Assembly: GCF_018455725.1 (NCBI RefSeq)
Contig: NZ_JAHCLR010000025.1
Location: forward strand, 1 to 64,000
DNA: 64,000 bases
Reading direction: 5' to 3'
From: Mycolicibacter acidiphilus
Lineage (GTDB): Bacteria > Actinomycetota > Actinomycetes > Mycobacteriales > Mycobacteriaceae
In this document: one piece after another, positions 18,682-27,885 of the stretch
How positions within the stretch are numbered: position 1 is the first letter of the stretch
How the letters are laid out: every line of letters starts with the position of its first letter
Notes under the pieces: model-generated
Database searches by the model: none
What the model was told of the DNA's origin: nothing
The model's input: the letters and a program-made list of their open reading frames with translations, nothing else
Made by a program: the position numbers and the translations under genes

Positions 18682-18687
18682 TAGGCT
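18682..18687 (+). promoter_or_regulatory. Predicted -10 element of a leaderless transcript
   Basis: TAGGCT fits the mycobacterial TANNNT -10 consensus and ends 7 bases before the ATG at 18695, which is the spacing expected if transcription starts on the A of that ATG. This would make the polycysteine micro-ORF leaderless. Confidence 0.6.
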
Positions 18688-18694
18688 TCCCCGC

Positions 18695-18763
18695 ATGTTC
18701 GCAGCCCACGGTGATTCGCCGCGCCAGTTCGTGGCGTGCCCCGTGCTGTGCTGTTGTCGCTGA
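18695..18763 (+). CDS. Leaderless polycysteine micro-ORF (cysteine attenuator) ahead of subI
   Basis: The 22-residue frame reads MFAAHGDSPRQFVACPVLCC followed by CR, so it has three consecutive cysteine codons and a fourth nearby. Leaderless polycysteine ORFs ahead of sulfur-assimilation operons are known in mycobacteria, where ribosome stalling at cysteine codons when cysteine is short raises expression of the operon. A -10 element lies 7 bases before the ATG. The downstream leader (18764-18887) has pairing arms CGACTC (18764-18769) and GAGTCG (18787-18792), and TTCC-cac-GGAA (18868-18878) over the subI ribosome-binding site. A second example precedes sirA in this window. Confidence 0.8.
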   Translation: MFAAHGDSPRQFVACPVLCCCR

Positions 18764-18795
18764 CGACTCGCCCCGTCGGCGCTCTGGAGTCGCTG

Positions 18796-18813
18796 TATCC
18801 GATCTAGCGGATA
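18796..18813. promoter_or_regulatory. Inverted repeat in the subI leader
   Basis: TATCCG-atctag-CGGATA is a perfect 6+6 inverted repeat about 75 bases before the subI start; a further half-site CGGATA lies at 18847-18852. It could be an operator, or RNA structure of the attenuator. Confidence 0.45.
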
Positions 18814-18887
18814 CCGAACCATTGAGTGATCGCTCCTGTGTACCGACGGATACCCCCGCCATCTCGGTTCCCACGGAAAGGTCATCC

Positions 18888-19916
18888 ATGCCGAAACGTC
18901 TCGCCCGCGACGCCCTGTCGCTGGCCCTGATCCCGGCCCTGGCCCTGCTCGCCGGGTGCGGCGGCGGCCCCAGCGACGTGGTCGGCGGTGACGGCAAGTC
19001 CGGCGCACACACCACGCTGACGCTGGTGGCCTACGCGGTGCCGGAACCCGGCTGGAGCAAAGTGATCCCGGCGTTCTACGACACCGAGGCCGGCGAGGAT
19101 GTCGAGATCGTCACCTCCTACGGTGCCTCCGGCGACCAGTCACGCGGTGTGGCCAACGGCAAACCCGCCGACCTGGTGAACTTCTCGGTGGAGCCCGACA
19201 TCACCCGGCTGGTGAAAGCCGGCAAGGTCCCCGAGGACTGGAACACCGATGTGACGCACGGCATCCCGTTCGGTTCGGTGGTCAGCCTGGTGGTGCGCCA
19301 GGGCAACCCCAAGCACATCAAGGACTGGGACGACCTGCTGACGCCGGGCGTCGAGGTGATCAGCCCGAGTCCGCTGAGCTCGGGTTCGGCGAAATGGAAT
19401 CTGTTGGCGCCGTACGCCGCCAAGAGCGACGGCGGCAAGAACCCGCAGGCCGGACTGGATTTCGTCGAGAAGCTCGTCACCGACCACGTCAAGCTGCGCC
19501 CCGGGTCGGGCCGGGAGGCCACCGACGTCTTCCTGCAGGGCAGCGGCGATGTGCTGATCAGCTATGAGAACGAGGCGATCGCGATCGAGCGGAAGGGCAA
19601 GCCGACCGAGCACGTCAACCCGCCGCAGACCTTCAAGATCGAGAATCCGCTGGCGGTGCTGACCAGCGGCAACCATCTCGACACCGCGACCGCCTTCAAG
19701 AACTTCCAGTACACCCCGGTCGCCCAGCGGCTGTGGGCGCAGGCCGGCTTCCGCCCGGTCGACCCCGGGGTGGCGGCGGAGTTCCGCAGCGCGTTCCCGG
19801 AACCGCAGAAGCTCTGGCAGGTAGCCGATCTCGGCGGTTGGGAGACCGTCGACCCGCAGCTGTTCGACAAGAACAGCGGCAGCATCACCAAGATCTACAC
19901 CGAGGCCACCGGATGA
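18888..19916 (+). CDS. subI: Sulfate-binding lipoprotein of the ABC transporter
   Basis: This 342-residue protein has a signal peptide with lipobox ALLAGC (cysteine at residue 23) and then a sulfate-type periplasmic-binding fold: LTLVAYAVPEPGWSKVIPAF, VTSYGASGDQSRGV near 83, PSPLSSGSAKWNL near 163 and PGSGREATDVFLQG near 205, the last two providing anion-binding loops. It is the substrate receptor for sulfate import (M. tuberculosis Rv2400c). The ATG at 18888 is chosen for its GGAAAGG site and the signal peptide; the frame is open further upstream through the 55-bp repeat but that part is not protein-like. The stop overlaps cysT (ATGA). Confidence 0.95.
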   Translation: MPKRLARDALSLALIPALALLAGCGGGPSDVVGGDGKSGAHTTLTLVAYAVPEPGWSKVIPAFYDTEAGEDVEIVTSYGASGDQSRGVANGKPADLVNFSVEPDITRLVKAGKVPEDWNTDVTHGIPFGSVVSLVVRQGNPKHIKDWDDLLTPGVEVISPSPLSSGSAKWNLLAPYAAKSDGGKNPQAGLDFVEKLVTDHVKLRPGSGREATDVFLQGSGDVLISYENEAIAIERKGKPTEHVNPPQTFKIENPLAVLTSGNHLDTATAFKNFQYTPVAQRLWAQAGFRPVDPGVAAEFRSAFPEPQKLWQVADLGGWETVDPQLFDKNSGSITKIYTEATG

Positions 19917-20773
19917 CCGCCGTCGTTGTCACCGAAGCGACCCGGCCCAGCGAAGGCGGGCCGGTGGGGGAGCCGAAGTTCCGCAGCGACGGCATCGGCC
20001 TGCGGGTGGGCGCCGCGGTGGTGTGGCTGTCGCTGATCGTGCTGGCGCCGCTGGCCGCGATCGCCTGGCAGGCGACCGGTGGCGGCTGGCAGGCGTTCCG
20101 GTTGGCGGTCACCTCCCACGCCGCGCTGGAGTCCTTCCGGGTGACGCTGACGATCTCGGCGGGCGTCACCGTGGTCAACCTGGTGTTCGGGCTGCTGATC
20201 GCCTGGGTGCTGGTGCGCGATGACTTCCCGGGCAAACGGTTCGTCGACGTGATCATCGACCTGCCGTTCGCGCTGCCGACCATCGTCGCCAGCCTGGTGA
20301 TGCTGGCGCTGTACGGGCCGGCCAGCCCGGTGCACCTGCACCTGCAGCACACCGCCTGGGGTGTGGGCCTGGCGCTGGCGTTCGTCACGCTGCCGTTCGT
20401 GGTGCGGGCCGTGCAACCGGTGCTGCTGGAGATCGACCGCGACGTCGAGGAGGCCGCGGCCTCGCTCGGCGCCTCCGGGGTGACGATCCTCCGGACCGTG
20501 GTGCTGCCGTCGCTGCTGCCTGCGCTGCTCACCGGGGCGGGCCTGGCGTTCTCCCGGGCGATCGGCGAGTTCGGTTCGGTGGTGCTGATCGGTGGGGCGG
20601 TGCCGGGTAAGACCGAGGTGTCCTCGCAGTGGATCCGCACCCTGATCGAGAACGACGACCGGACCGGTGCCGCGGCGATCTCGATTGTGCTGCTGGGTAT
20701 TTCGTTCCTGGTGCTGCTGGCGCTGCGGGCGGTGGGAGCCCGGGTGACCCGACGACAGGAGCGTTCGGCATGA
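19913..20773 (+). CDS. cysT: Sulfate ABC transporter permease CysT
   Basis: This 286-residue protein has six hydrophobic segments and the binding-protein-dependent permease signature [20 protein letters not shown] near residue 183 (EAA loop, which contacts CysA). The ATG overlaps the subI stop by four bases and the stop overlaps cysW in the same way, so all four transporter genes are translationally coupled. It pairs with CysW to form the sulfate channel. It corresponds to M. tuberculosis Rv2399c. Confidence 0.95.
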   Translation: MTAVVVTEATRPSEGGPVGEPKFRSDGIGLRVGAAVVWLSLIVLAPLAAIAWQATGGGWQAFRLAVTSHAALESFRVTLTISAGVTVVNLVFGLLIAWVLVRDDFPGKRFVDVIIDLPFALPTIVASLVMLALYGPASPVHLHLQHTAWGVGLALAFVTLPFVVRAVQPVLLEIDRDVEEAAASLGASGVTILRTVVLPSLLPALLTGAGLAFSRAIGEFGSVVLIGGAVPGKTEVSSQWIRTLIENDDRTGAAAISIVLLGISFLVLLALRAVGARVTRRQERSA

Positions 20774-21588
20774 CCCCGACGCGCACAGTCCGCTGCCTGA
20801 CCCGGTTCCTGGCCCTGGGTTACATCACGCTGCTGCTGGTGGTTCCGGTGTCGCTGATCCTGTGGCGCAGCTTCGCACCGGGCCTCGGGCAGTTCTTCGC
20901 CTACATCAGCACCCCGGCGGCGATCTCCGCGCTGCAACTGTCGCTGCTGGTGGTGGCGATCGTGGTGCCGCTCAACGTGATCTTCGGTATTCCGATCGCA
21001 CTGGTGCTGGCGCGCAACCGATTCCGTGGCAAGGGTGTGCTGCAGGCGATCATCGACCTGCCGTTCGCGGTCTCACCGGTGATCGTCGGTGTCGCACTGG
21101 TGGTGCTGTGGGGCTCGGCCGGGCTGCTCGGCTTCGTCGAGAACGACTGGGGCATCAAGGTCATCTTCGGGCTGCCCGGGATCGTGCTGGCCAGCATCTT
21201 CGTCACGCTGCCGTTCGTGATCCGCGAGGTGGAACCGGTGCTGCACGAACTGGGCACCGACATGGAGGAGGCCGCGGCGACACTGGGATCGACCTGGTGG
21301 CAGACGTTCTGGCGAATCACGCTGCCGTCGATCCGGTGGGGCCTGACCTACGGCGTGGTGCTGACGGTGGCGCGCACCCTGGGCGAATACGGGGCCGTGC
21401 TGATCGTGTCGTCGAACCTGCCGGGGAAATCGCAGACGCTGACGCTGCTGGTCTCCGACCGGTACAACCGCGGCGCCGAATACGGCGCCTATGCCCTGGC
21501 CACACTGCTGATGGCGGTGTCGGTGCTGGTGCTCATCGTTCAGGTGGTGCTCGATATGCGACGGGCGAACAAGGGAGCTTCCTCATGA
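20770..21588 (+). CDS. cysW: Sulfate ABC transporter permease CysW
   Basis: This 272-residue permease has six predicted membrane helices and the EAA loop [20 protein letters not shown] near residue 165. [20 protein letters not shown] near 97 is typical for CysW. It forms the transmembrane heterodimer with CysT. The start ATG overlaps the cysT stop and its stop overlaps the cysA start, both by four bases. It corresponds to M. tuberculosis Rv2398c. Confidence 0.95.
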   Translation: MTPTRTVRCLTRFLALGYITLLLVVPVSLILWRSFAPGLGQFFAYISTPAAISALQLSLLVVAIVVPLNVIFGIPIALVLARNRFRGKGVLQAIIDLPFAVSPVIVGVALVVLWGSAGLLGFVENDWGIKVIFGLPGIVLASIFVTLPFVIREVEPVLHELGTDMEEAAATLGSTWWQTFWRITLPSIRWGLTYGVVLTVARTLGEYGAVLIVSSNLPGKSQTLTLLVSDRYNRGAEYGAYALATLLMAVSVLVLIVQVVLDMRRANKGASS

Positions 21589-22646
21589 CCAACTCGGGTG
21601 CGAACGCGATCACGGTGCGCGGCGCCAACAAACGCTACGGCGACTTCGTCGCGCTGGACAACGTCGACTTCGCGGTGCCGTCGGGTTCGCTGACCGCGCT
21701 GCTCGGCCCCAGCGGATCGGGCAAGTCGACGCTGCTGCGTGCCATCGCCGGCCTCGACCACCCGGACAGCGGGACCGTGATCATCAACGGCCACGACGTG
21801 ACCGGGGTGCCGCCCCAGCGGCGCGGGATCGGCTTCGTCTTCCAGCACTACGCGGCGTTCAAGCACATGACGGTCCGCGACAACGTCGCCTACGGGCTGA
21901 AGATCCGCAAGCGGCCCAAGTCCGAGGTGAAGGAGAAGGTCGACAATCTGCTGGAAGTGGTGGGCCTGGCGGGTTTTCAGACCCGCTACCCCAACCAGCT
22001 CTCCGGCGGGCAGCGCCAGCGCATGGCGCTGGCGCGCGCGCTGGCGGTGGACCCGCAGGTGCTGCTGCTCGACGAGCCGTTCGGGGCGCTGGACGCCAAG
22101 GTGCGCGAAGACCTGCGCGCGTGGCTGCGCCGGCTGCACGACGAGGTGCACGTCACCACCGTGCTGGTCACCCATGACCAGGCCGAGGCACTGGACGTCG
22201 CCGACCGGATCGCGGTGCTCAACGCCGGCCGCATCGAGCAGCTGGGCACCCCGACCGAGGTGTACGACGAGCCGGCGAACGCGTTCGTGATGTCGTTTCT
22301 GGGGGCGGTGTCCTCGCTGAACGGGGTGCTGGTGCGCCCGCACGACATCCGGGTGGGGCGCAACCCCGACCTGGCGGTCAGCGGTATCGACGGCAGCGCC
22401 GAAACCCCGGCGGTGCTGCGGGCCGTCGTCGACCGAGTGGTGGCGCTGGGCTTCGAGGTTCGCGTCGAACTGACCAACGCGGCCACCGGCGGGACGTTCA
22501 CCGCGCAGATCACCCGCGGCGACGCCGAAGCGCTGCGGCTGGTCGAGGGCGACACGGTCTACGTGCGGGCCACCCGGGTCCCGCCGCTGGCCAGTGATTC
22601 GGCACCGGCCGCGTCGGATGCGGTGGGGGAGTCCGCGCTGGCGTAG
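21585..22646 (+). CDS. cysA: Sulfate ABC transporter ATP-binding protein
   Basis: This 353-residue ATPase has the Walker A motif GPSGSGKST (near residue 42), the Q-loop FVFQHYAAF, the signature [15 protein letters not shown] (near 138), Walker [12 protein letters not shown] and the H-loop [10 protein letters not shown]. The C-terminal part (about 240-340) is a TOBE-like regulatory domain, [14 protein letters not shown]. It powers sulfate import by SubI-CysT-CysW. It is the last gene of the operon and corresponds to M. tuberculosis Rv2397c. A convergent gene of unknown function ends 24 bases later. Confidence 0.96.
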   Translation: MTNSGANAITVRGANKRYGDFVALDNVDFAVPSGSLTALLGPSGSGKSTLLRAIAGLDHPDSGTVIINGHDVTGVPPQRRGIGFVFQHYAAFKHMTVRDNVAYGLKIRKRPKSEVKEKVDNLLEVVGLAGFQTRYPNQLSGGQRQRMALARALAVDPQVLLLDEPFGALDAKVREDLRAWLRRLHDEVHVTTVLVTHDQAEALDVADRIAVLNAGRIEQLGTPTEVYDEPANAFVMSFLGAVSSLNGVLVRPHDIRVGRNPDLAVSGIDGSAETPAVLRAVVDRVVALGFEVRVELTNAATGGTFTAQITRGDAEALRLVEGDTVYVRATRVPPLASDSAPAASDAVGESALA

Positions 22647-22670
22647 CCCGATCGGTCGCGCCGATGTCGG

Positions 22671-23666
22671 TTAATCGGGGCCATCGCCATAAAACCGGAC
22701 CCAGTTATCGAAAGAGTTTCTCGCCCTGGGATCTCCGGTTCTCAGAGTCAGTCCCAGCAGGCGAAAAGGTGTGGTTAGTTCGACGTCGCTGTCGAGTTGG
22801 ATTTGGTAGCCGACTGTCGCGGAATCCTCGGGTTTGACCCGGTGCGGGCGGTGAACCCAGCGGGAGGGGGCGCCGCGGCGCAACATTTCGCCGAGATACC
22901 AGGAGGCCCCGTCGACGAAGTCGGCGTTGGCCGGGTTGTTGAAATCCTCGAGGGTCGGTGTGGTGTGGCGCATCAGGTCGGTGAGGGTGTCGATGGACTC
23001 GGGGCTGAAGTCCCAGGTGCCCGGGTAGCGGGTGGCCCAGGAGGGGAAGTCGTGCTCGCGGTCGGCCAGCCAGGCTTCCAGGGCGGGTGATGGCGGCGGG
23101 GTGTCGAAGATGTCGATGCCCGGGACCCCACGCGGTGGGCGGCTGGGTGCCTTGCCCTGCCATGCGGCATGGATTCGTGTGCACGGGCCGTCGGACGCGG
23201 ACCGTTCGGCGACGGTGGCCAGCAGCAGATGCAGGGGGGAGACCGGCTTAAGTCCCAGGTTGGAGCCGGGGAGGACGACCGGGATTCCGGGATGTGCGCC
23301 CGGGGGGTGGTTCTCCCACGTCCACGATGTGTTGGTGATCCGCTCGGTCAACGCCGCATCGCCCAGCGTGGGTTGGGCGCGCTGGGCGAAGCCGGGTTGA
23401 TCATCCCAGTGCCAGGCGCCGGTGCTGAGTTGTATGAGCGTCAGTCCGATGTAGGCGATCAGTGCTTGTGCCAGTTGCCGATCGGAGTCATCGAGTAGGT
23501 CTTCGGGAGCGTTGAACAGGCGCAATGTCAGTGTCTCGACCGCGCGCAGTGAGGCCGGCGAGTAGTCCAACGTCAACCCGGAACCATGTGCGGAGTCGAT
23601 CAACCCGCCCACCGCGGGGATAGCCCCGTCCTCCCAATACCCGGTCAGCCGTTGCCGATCCACCAC
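22671..23666 (-). CDS. Uncharacterised protein with a duplicated domain
   Basis: This 331-residue protein contains two weakly similar halves. In the first, LDYSPASLRAVETLTLRL leads to a helix ending in LIQLSTGAWHWDD; in the second, WDFSPESIDTLTDLMRH leads to a helix ending in EMLRRGAPSRWVHRP. Each reads as a sentence of 'D(Y/F)SP.SL/I...L' then a glycine/Trp-terminated helix, which suggests a tandem duplication of a small domain. There are no membrane segments or signal peptide. It lies between the sulfate transporter and the PPE genes and has no obvious partner. I do not know the family; immunity-type or polymorphic-toxin-associated proteins sometimes look like this, but that is a guess. Confidence 0.65.
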   Translation of the reverse strand: MVDRQRLTGYWEDGAIPAVGGLIDSAHGSGLTLDYSPASLRAVETLTLRLFNAPEDLLDDSDRQLAQALIAYIGLTLIQLSTGAWHWDDQPGFAQRAQPTLGDAALTERITNTSWTWENHPPGAHPGIPVVLPGSNLGLKPVSPLHLLLATVAERSASDGPCTRIHAAWQGKAPSRPPRGVPGIDIFDTPPPSPALEAWLADREHDFPSWATRYPGTWDFSPESIDTLTDLMRHTTPTLEDFNNPANADFVDGASWYLGEMLRRGAPSRWVHRPHRVKPEDSATVGYQIQLDSDVELTTPFRLLGLTLRTGDPRARNSFDNWVRFYGDGPD

Positions 23667-23771
23667 CGCTCCCGCCCTCGACGACAGAGGGACACCCTAT
23701 CCGTAGCTGGAGTCCACTTGGCCTGGTGGAACGACTAAGCCTGAGGTGCATGCATACGAATTCCGCCCGAA

Positions 23772-23808
23772 CTGTCAATGTGCTGTCAATATTGCTGTGA
23801 CATTGCTG
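23772..23808 (+). promoter_or_regulatory. Phased 11-bp direct repeats upstream of the PPE gene
   Basis: CTGTCAAT occurs at 23772-23779 and 23783-23790 (spacing 11), and ATTGCTG at 23791-23797 and 23802-23808 (spacing 11). All four elements lie on one face of the helix about 120-160 bases before the PPE start. This looks like a regulator-binding array in an otherwise AT-richer promoter region. Confidence 0.4.
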
Positions 23809-23929
23809 GTAGGGTGTCCGGATAGGTGTGCCGGGAAGTCTGGTCGGCGTGAGTTGCCCCATGGACCAGAAGTTACCGCTATCGGCAGTTGTCGGATGTC
23901 GGCACAGCCAGCAGAGGAGTTGCACAGCA

Positions 23930-25210
23930 ATGGATTTCGGGCTGCTGCCCCCTGAAGTGAATTCCGGCCGGATGTACGCCGGCCCCGGTTCGACGCCGCT
24001 GATCACCGCCGCGTCGGCCTGGGACGGGCTGGCGGCCGAACTCGGCTCGTCCGCCGCGGCGTACCAGTCGGTGCTCGCCGAACTGGAAGCAGAATGGACC
24101 GGCCCGTCGTCCGGCGTGATGGCGGCCTCCGCCAGCCGCTACGTGACCTGGCTGCAGGGCACCGCGGGGCTGGCCGAGCAGACCGCCGGGCGGGCTCGCA
24201 GCGCGGCCGCGGCTTACGAGTCGGCGTTCGCGGCGATGATCCCACCACCGGCGATCGAGGCCAACCGCAGTGTGCTGGCGGCGCTGGTCGCGGGGAACGT
24301 GCTGGGGCAGAACACCCCGGCCATCGCGGCCACCGAGGCCGCCTACGCGGCGATGTGGGCGCAGGACGCCCTGGCGATGTACGGCTACGCGGCCGCCTCG
24401 GTCGGCACCACCGCACTGACCCCGTTCGCACCGCCGCCGCAGACCACCAACCCGGCCGGGGGCGCCGATCAAGCCGGAGCCGTGGGTCAGGCCGGCGCCA
24501 ACCAGGCGCAGAAGCTCACGACGGCGCTGTCCTCGGCCATGCAGGGCCTGGCCGGGCCGGGCACGGCGGGGTCGGCGGCGGTCGAACCGATGACCGGGGC
24601 GCTGTCGGCGGCCGCTGCGGACCCGGCCCTGTCCATCGCCTACGCCGGCCTGATGGCAACCCTGTTCGGGGTGTTCGTCATCGACACCGCCGGCTCGTTC
24701 GGGATCGACTCGGCGGGTTCGTTCGGCATCGACTTCATCGGTCTCGACGTGCCCGCCCTGCTCGCCGGCGGCCCGCAACTGGCCGCTGCGCTGCCGGCTG
24801 CCGGGCTGGGGTCGGCGCCGGTGGCGGCCGCCGTCGGGCAGGCCGCCCCGCTGGGCGGGCTGTCGGTGCCGCCGGCCTGGACTGCCAAGGCGCCGCCGCC
24901 GGTCCAGTTCGCCAGCACCACAACCGCGCTGGCCGGCGCGGGGGACGGGGCGGGCGACTTCACCGGCGACGGGCCCGGCATCTCGTTCGGTGAACTGGCG
25001 ACCGTTGGTGCGGCGGCCGGCATGCTGTCGACCGCGGTCCGGGGCCGGGCCGGCAAGGGCGGGTCGCCGCGCCGCCGGGTCCCCGGGCAGGTGCGGGGGG
25101 CGGTCACCGGCATCGCGCCCGAACTGCGGGAGCTCGCCGAACTGCACCGCACCGGAATCCTGACCGAAGCCGAATTCGCCGAACAGAAACGACTCCTGCT
25201 CGGCCATTGA
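23930..25210 (+). CDS. PPE-SVP protein with SHOCT-like C-terminus (first of tandem pair)
   Basis: This 426-residue protein has the PPE domain (residues 1-175, starting [20 protein letters not shown], with the conserved WxG-like EWTGPSS turn near 57 and [14 protein letters not shown] near 150) and the SVP-subfamily motif GGLSVPPAW near 308. At the very end, [20 protein letters not shown] and the following residues resemble a SHOCT motif. PPE proteins are exported by type VII (ESX) systems, usually with a PE partner; no PE or esx gene is nearby. The ATG at 23930 is set by the conserved PPE start. A paralogue follows 58 bases later. Confidence 0.9.
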   Translation: MDFGLLPPEVNSGRMYAGPGSTPLITAASAWDGLAAELGSSAAAYQSVLAELEAEWTGPSSGVMAASASRYVTWLQGTAGLAEQTAGRARSAAAAYESAFAAMIPPPAIEANRSVLAALVAGNVLGQNTPAIAATEAAYAAMWAQDALAMYGYAAASVGTTALTPFAPPPQTTNPAGGADQAGAVGQAGANQAQKLTTALSSAMQGLAGPGTAGSAAVEPMTGALSAAAADPALSIAYAGLMATLFGVFVIDTAGSFGIDSAGSFGIDFIGLDVPALLAGGPQLAAALPAAGLGSAPVAAAVGQAAPLGGLSVPPAWTAKAPPPVQFASTTTALAGAGDGAGDFTGDGPGISFGELATVGAAAGMLSTAVRGRAGKGGSPRRRVPGQVRGAVTGIAPELRELAELHRTGILTEAEFAEQKRLLLGH

Positions 25211-25268
25211 CCCCGCTGCCGCTGGCACCGTGGTCGATGGTCGGGACTATCAAAGGAGTTGAACAGCA

Positions 25269-26501
25269 GTGGATTTCGGTATGAATCCGCCAGAGGTCAA
25301 CTCGGCGCGGATGTACTCCGGCCCGGGCGCGGGCCCGATGCTCGCCGCTGCGACCGCCTGGGCCGGGCTGGCCGTCGATCTGGAGCTGTCGGCGAACGGC
25401 TGGCAGTCGGTACTCGGTGACCTCGCGGTCGACTGGGTGGGCCCGTCGGCGCTGGCGATGTCGGCTGCGGCCGCGCCCTACGTCGCCTGGATGCACGGCG
25501 CCGCCGCGGTGGCCGAGCAGACCGCCGTGCAGGCCCACGCCGCGGTCACCGCGTTCGAAACCGCCTTCGCCATGACCGTCCCGCCGCCGGTGGTGGCCGC
25601 CAACCGCAGCCTGCTGCTGGCGCTGATCGCGACCAACTTCTTCGGCCAGAACACCCCGGCTATCGCCGCGACCGAGACGGCGTACGCGGCGATGTGGGCG
25701 CAGGACGCCACCGCCATGTACGGCTACGCCGGAGCCGCGGCCGGCGCCACCGCACTGCCGCCGTTCACCCCGCCGGGGCAGACCGCCGATGCGGCCGGGT
25801 CGATCGAGGAACTCGCCGAGGTCGGCCGCAGCATCGGCACCTCGGGTGCGACCACCGCCCAGCAGATGCTGGCGAAGCTGACCGCGCAGGCCGGCAGCGG
25901 CTCGGCAGCCGGCCCGAGCGCGGAGCTGCCCACCAGTGCGCTCATCGAACTGGGTTTGATTCCGTTGCATCTGGGCCTGAGTCTGTTCGGCGCCGTGGTG
26001 ATCGACGGGCTCGGTGTGGTCGCCATCGACCTGCCCGGTGCGGTCGGGGCGACGCTGCTCAAGGAGATCGCCGCTGCCGGCGCCAGCATCCCGTCGGTGC
26101 TGGCCACGGTCACCACACCGAGTGCGACGCCGATCGCGGTGACCGTGGGTCAGGCGGTCCCGCTGTCCGGACTGTCGGTGCCCGGTTCGTGGACGACCGC
26201 GACCGGTGTCGAGCGTCCGGTCACCAATTCGAGCGCCGATCGGGACGACACCGGGGAGCACGCCGACATGGTCGTCCCGGCACTGGCGGGGATGGCCGGG
26301 CTCCGTGCGCTGTCCGGGCTGGGGGAGACCCGGCGCGATGCGGCGCCGGCCGCTGGGAGGCGGCTCAAAACGCCTCGGGTTGAACGTGATTCGGAGATCG
26401 ACATCGCCACTGAACTGCGTGAGCTGATGGACCTGCACGGTTCGGGTGTCTTGACCGACACCGAATTCGCCAAGGAGCGCGAGCGGATCTTCGCCGAGTG
26501 A
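25269..26501 (+). CDS. PPE-SVP protein with SHOCT-like C-terminus (second of tandem pair)
   Basis: This 410-residue protein starts at a GTG with AAAGGAG upstream. It has the PPE domain (residues 1-175, [20 protein letters not shown]), the SVP motif SGLSVPGSW near 302, and a C-terminal segment [20 protein letters not shown] that matches the SHOCT-like tail of its neighbour. The middle is a hydrophobic, Ala/Gly-rich region. The two genes are clearly tandem duplicates and probably co-transcribed. Secretion by ESX-5 is expected for this subfamily from family knowledge; the partner PE must be encoded elsewhere. Confidence 0.9.
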   Translation: MDFGMNPPEVNSARMYSGPGAGPMLAAATAWAGLAVDLELSANGWQSVLGDLAVDWVGPSALAMSAAAAPYVAWMHGAAAVAEQTAVQAHAAVTAFETAFAMTVPPPVVAANRSLLLALIATNFFGQNTPAIAATETAYAAMWAQDATAMYGYAGAAAGATALPPFTPPGQTADAAGSIEELAEVGRSIGTSGATTAQQMLAKLTAQAGSGSAAGPSAELPTSALIELGLIPLHLGLSLFGAVVIDGLGVVAIDLPGAVGATLLKEIAAAGASIPSVLATVTTPSATPIAVTVGQAVPLSGLSVPGSWTTATGVERPVTNSSADRDDTGEHADMVVPALAGMAGLRALSGLGETRRDAAPAAGRRLKTPRVERDSEIDIATELRELMDLHGSGVLTDTEFAKERERIFAE

Positions 26502-26511
26502 GCGCCCCGGG

Positions 26512-27096
26512 TCAGAGTTCGGCCAGGGTGTTGACCCGCCGCCGGACCTGGAAGGCGTCGATGATTTCCACCACCCCGATGGCGATCAGCCACCCCCCGG
26601 TCATCAGCGTCAGGAATGCGATCGAGTCGAACGGATAGCTGATCAGCACACTGCCGCCGACCGCGATGACGATGCCGGAGAAGATCTGCCAGCCGCGTGC
26701 CGGCATGACCGGCGAGGACAGCGCCGCGATCAGCAGCGTGACACCGCGGAACACCCAACCGATTCCAATCCAGATCGCGAGCAGCAGAATCGATTCCAGT
26801 TTGTCGCGGAAGCAGAACATCCCCAGGATCATCGACACGATCCCGCTGACGAAGGCGAGCACCCGCAGTGCGGCACTGAGATGGGTGCCGAAGGCGGTGA
26901 GTAGCTGCATGATTCCGGACACCACCAGGTAGGCGCCGAACAGGGCGCCGGCCACCACCAGGGTCTTGCCCGGCCACGCCAGGATGGCGACGCCGAAGAC
27001 GATGGTCAGTGCGCCGAGCACAAGCAGTGCCTGCCAGGCGTTTCGGGCGAACTGGTGCAGCGGGCCCTCGAATTCAGCCGGTGCTGTGGTAGTCAT
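26512..27096 (-). CDS. HdeD/DUF308-family membrane protein
   Basis: This 194-residue protein has six predicted membrane helices arranged as three repeats of two (ALLVLGALTIVFGVAILAWP, then LAFVSGIVSMILGMFCF, then FSGIVIAVGGSVLISYP), which is the DUF308/HdeD pattern. HdeD is linked to acid stress in enterobacteria; the role in mycobacteria is unknown. It converges on the second PPE gene (10 bases between stops) and is transcribed away from the siroheme genes. Confidence 0.85.
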   Translation of the reverse strand: MTTTAPAEFEGPLHQFARNAWQALLVLGALTIVFGVAILAWPGKTLVVAGALFGAYLVVSGIMQLLTAFGTHLSAALRVLAFVSGIVSMILGMFCFRDKLESILLLAIWIGIGWVFRGVTLLIAALSSPVMPARGWQIFSGIVIAVGGSVLISYPFDSIAFLTLMTGGWLIAIGVVEIIDAFQVRRRVNTLAEL

Positions 27097-27177
27097 GTGT
27101 CCGGACGCTACGCCGGCGGCCCCGCGGTCGGACGTTTGTTTGCCAACTTGTTTCGCAACGTTGACACGATCGCGCTG

Positions 27178-27885
27178 TCAGGCAGCCAGTTCCGCTGCTA
27201 CCGCCGCTTCGAACCGGTCCAGCACGGTCGCCGCCACCAGTCGGTGCGCGCCGAGCGGCTCGGCCATCGGGATCCCTTCCCGGCGTGCGTAATCTGCGAC
27301 TCCGTCGGTGATCCGGCCGTGCGCCAGAAACCACGGGGCGATTACCAGGCGAGTGGCGCCGCGCTCCCGCAGCCGCTGCACGGCCTGCGGCATCGACGGC
27401 GACGGTCCGGTGGCGAATGCGACCTCCACACCGGCCCAACGGGTTCCGTGGGCCAGTCGCCCCGCGATCCGTGAAGTCCGGGCGTTGGCTTCGACATTCG
27501 ACGAGCCCACCGCCACGGCGACCACGCCCAGGTCAGGGTCGAAGCGCGAGGCCCCGGTGGCGGCCAGTCGCTCTCCGAGCACACCCACCAGCCGGTCGTC
27601 TTCGCCGAGCGCTGCGGTTTGGCGCACCCGCGCACCCGATTCGGCGACCAACGCCGGAATGTCGGTGCGGGCGTGATACGCGCTGGCCAGCAGGAACGGC
27701 ACGACGGTGATGTCACCGGTCAGCCCGCCCAGCACATCGACCAGGTTGGGGGTGCTGTGCTCGCAGAACGCCACGTGCACATCGAGTTCCGGGGCGACCC
27801 GGCGCAGATGCCCGGCGATCGCCCGCGTGTTGGCGGCCGAGCGCGGATCCCTGCTGCCGTGCGCGGCCAGGACCAGGGTGCTCAC
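27178..27885 (-). CDS. che1: Sirohydrochlorin chelatase (CbiX/SirB family)
   Basis: This 235-residue protein has two homologous CbiX-like halves, with LVLAAHGSRDPRS at the start (catalytic-site His of the first half) and LVIAPWFLAHGRITDGV in the second. The family inserts Fe2+ (or Co2+) into sirohydrochlorin; beside sirA, which needs siroheme, iron insertion is the likely job. The GTG start overlaps the cysH stop by four bases, giving the operon sirA-cysH-che1 as in M. tuberculosis Rv2391-Rv2393. It begins MSTLVLAAHG; a longer open frame upstream overlaps cysH and is not used. Confidence 0.88.
   Translation of the reverse strand: MSTLVLAAHGSRDPRSAANTRAIAGHLRRVAPELDVHVAFCEHSTPNLVDVLGGLTGDITVVPFLLASAYHARTDIPALVAESGARVRQTAALGEDDRLVGVLGERLAATGASRFDPDLGVVAVAVGSSNVEANARTSRIAGRLAHGTRWAGVEVAFATGPSPSMPQAVQRLRERGATRLVIAPWFLAHGRITDGVADYARREGIPMAEPLGAHRLVAATVLDRFEAAVAAELAA

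Noticed and set aside
18630-18887. An N-terminal extension of subI through the third 55-bp repeat
   Set aside because: The frame is open, but the extension is not protein-like and the lipoprotein signal peptide starts at 18888.
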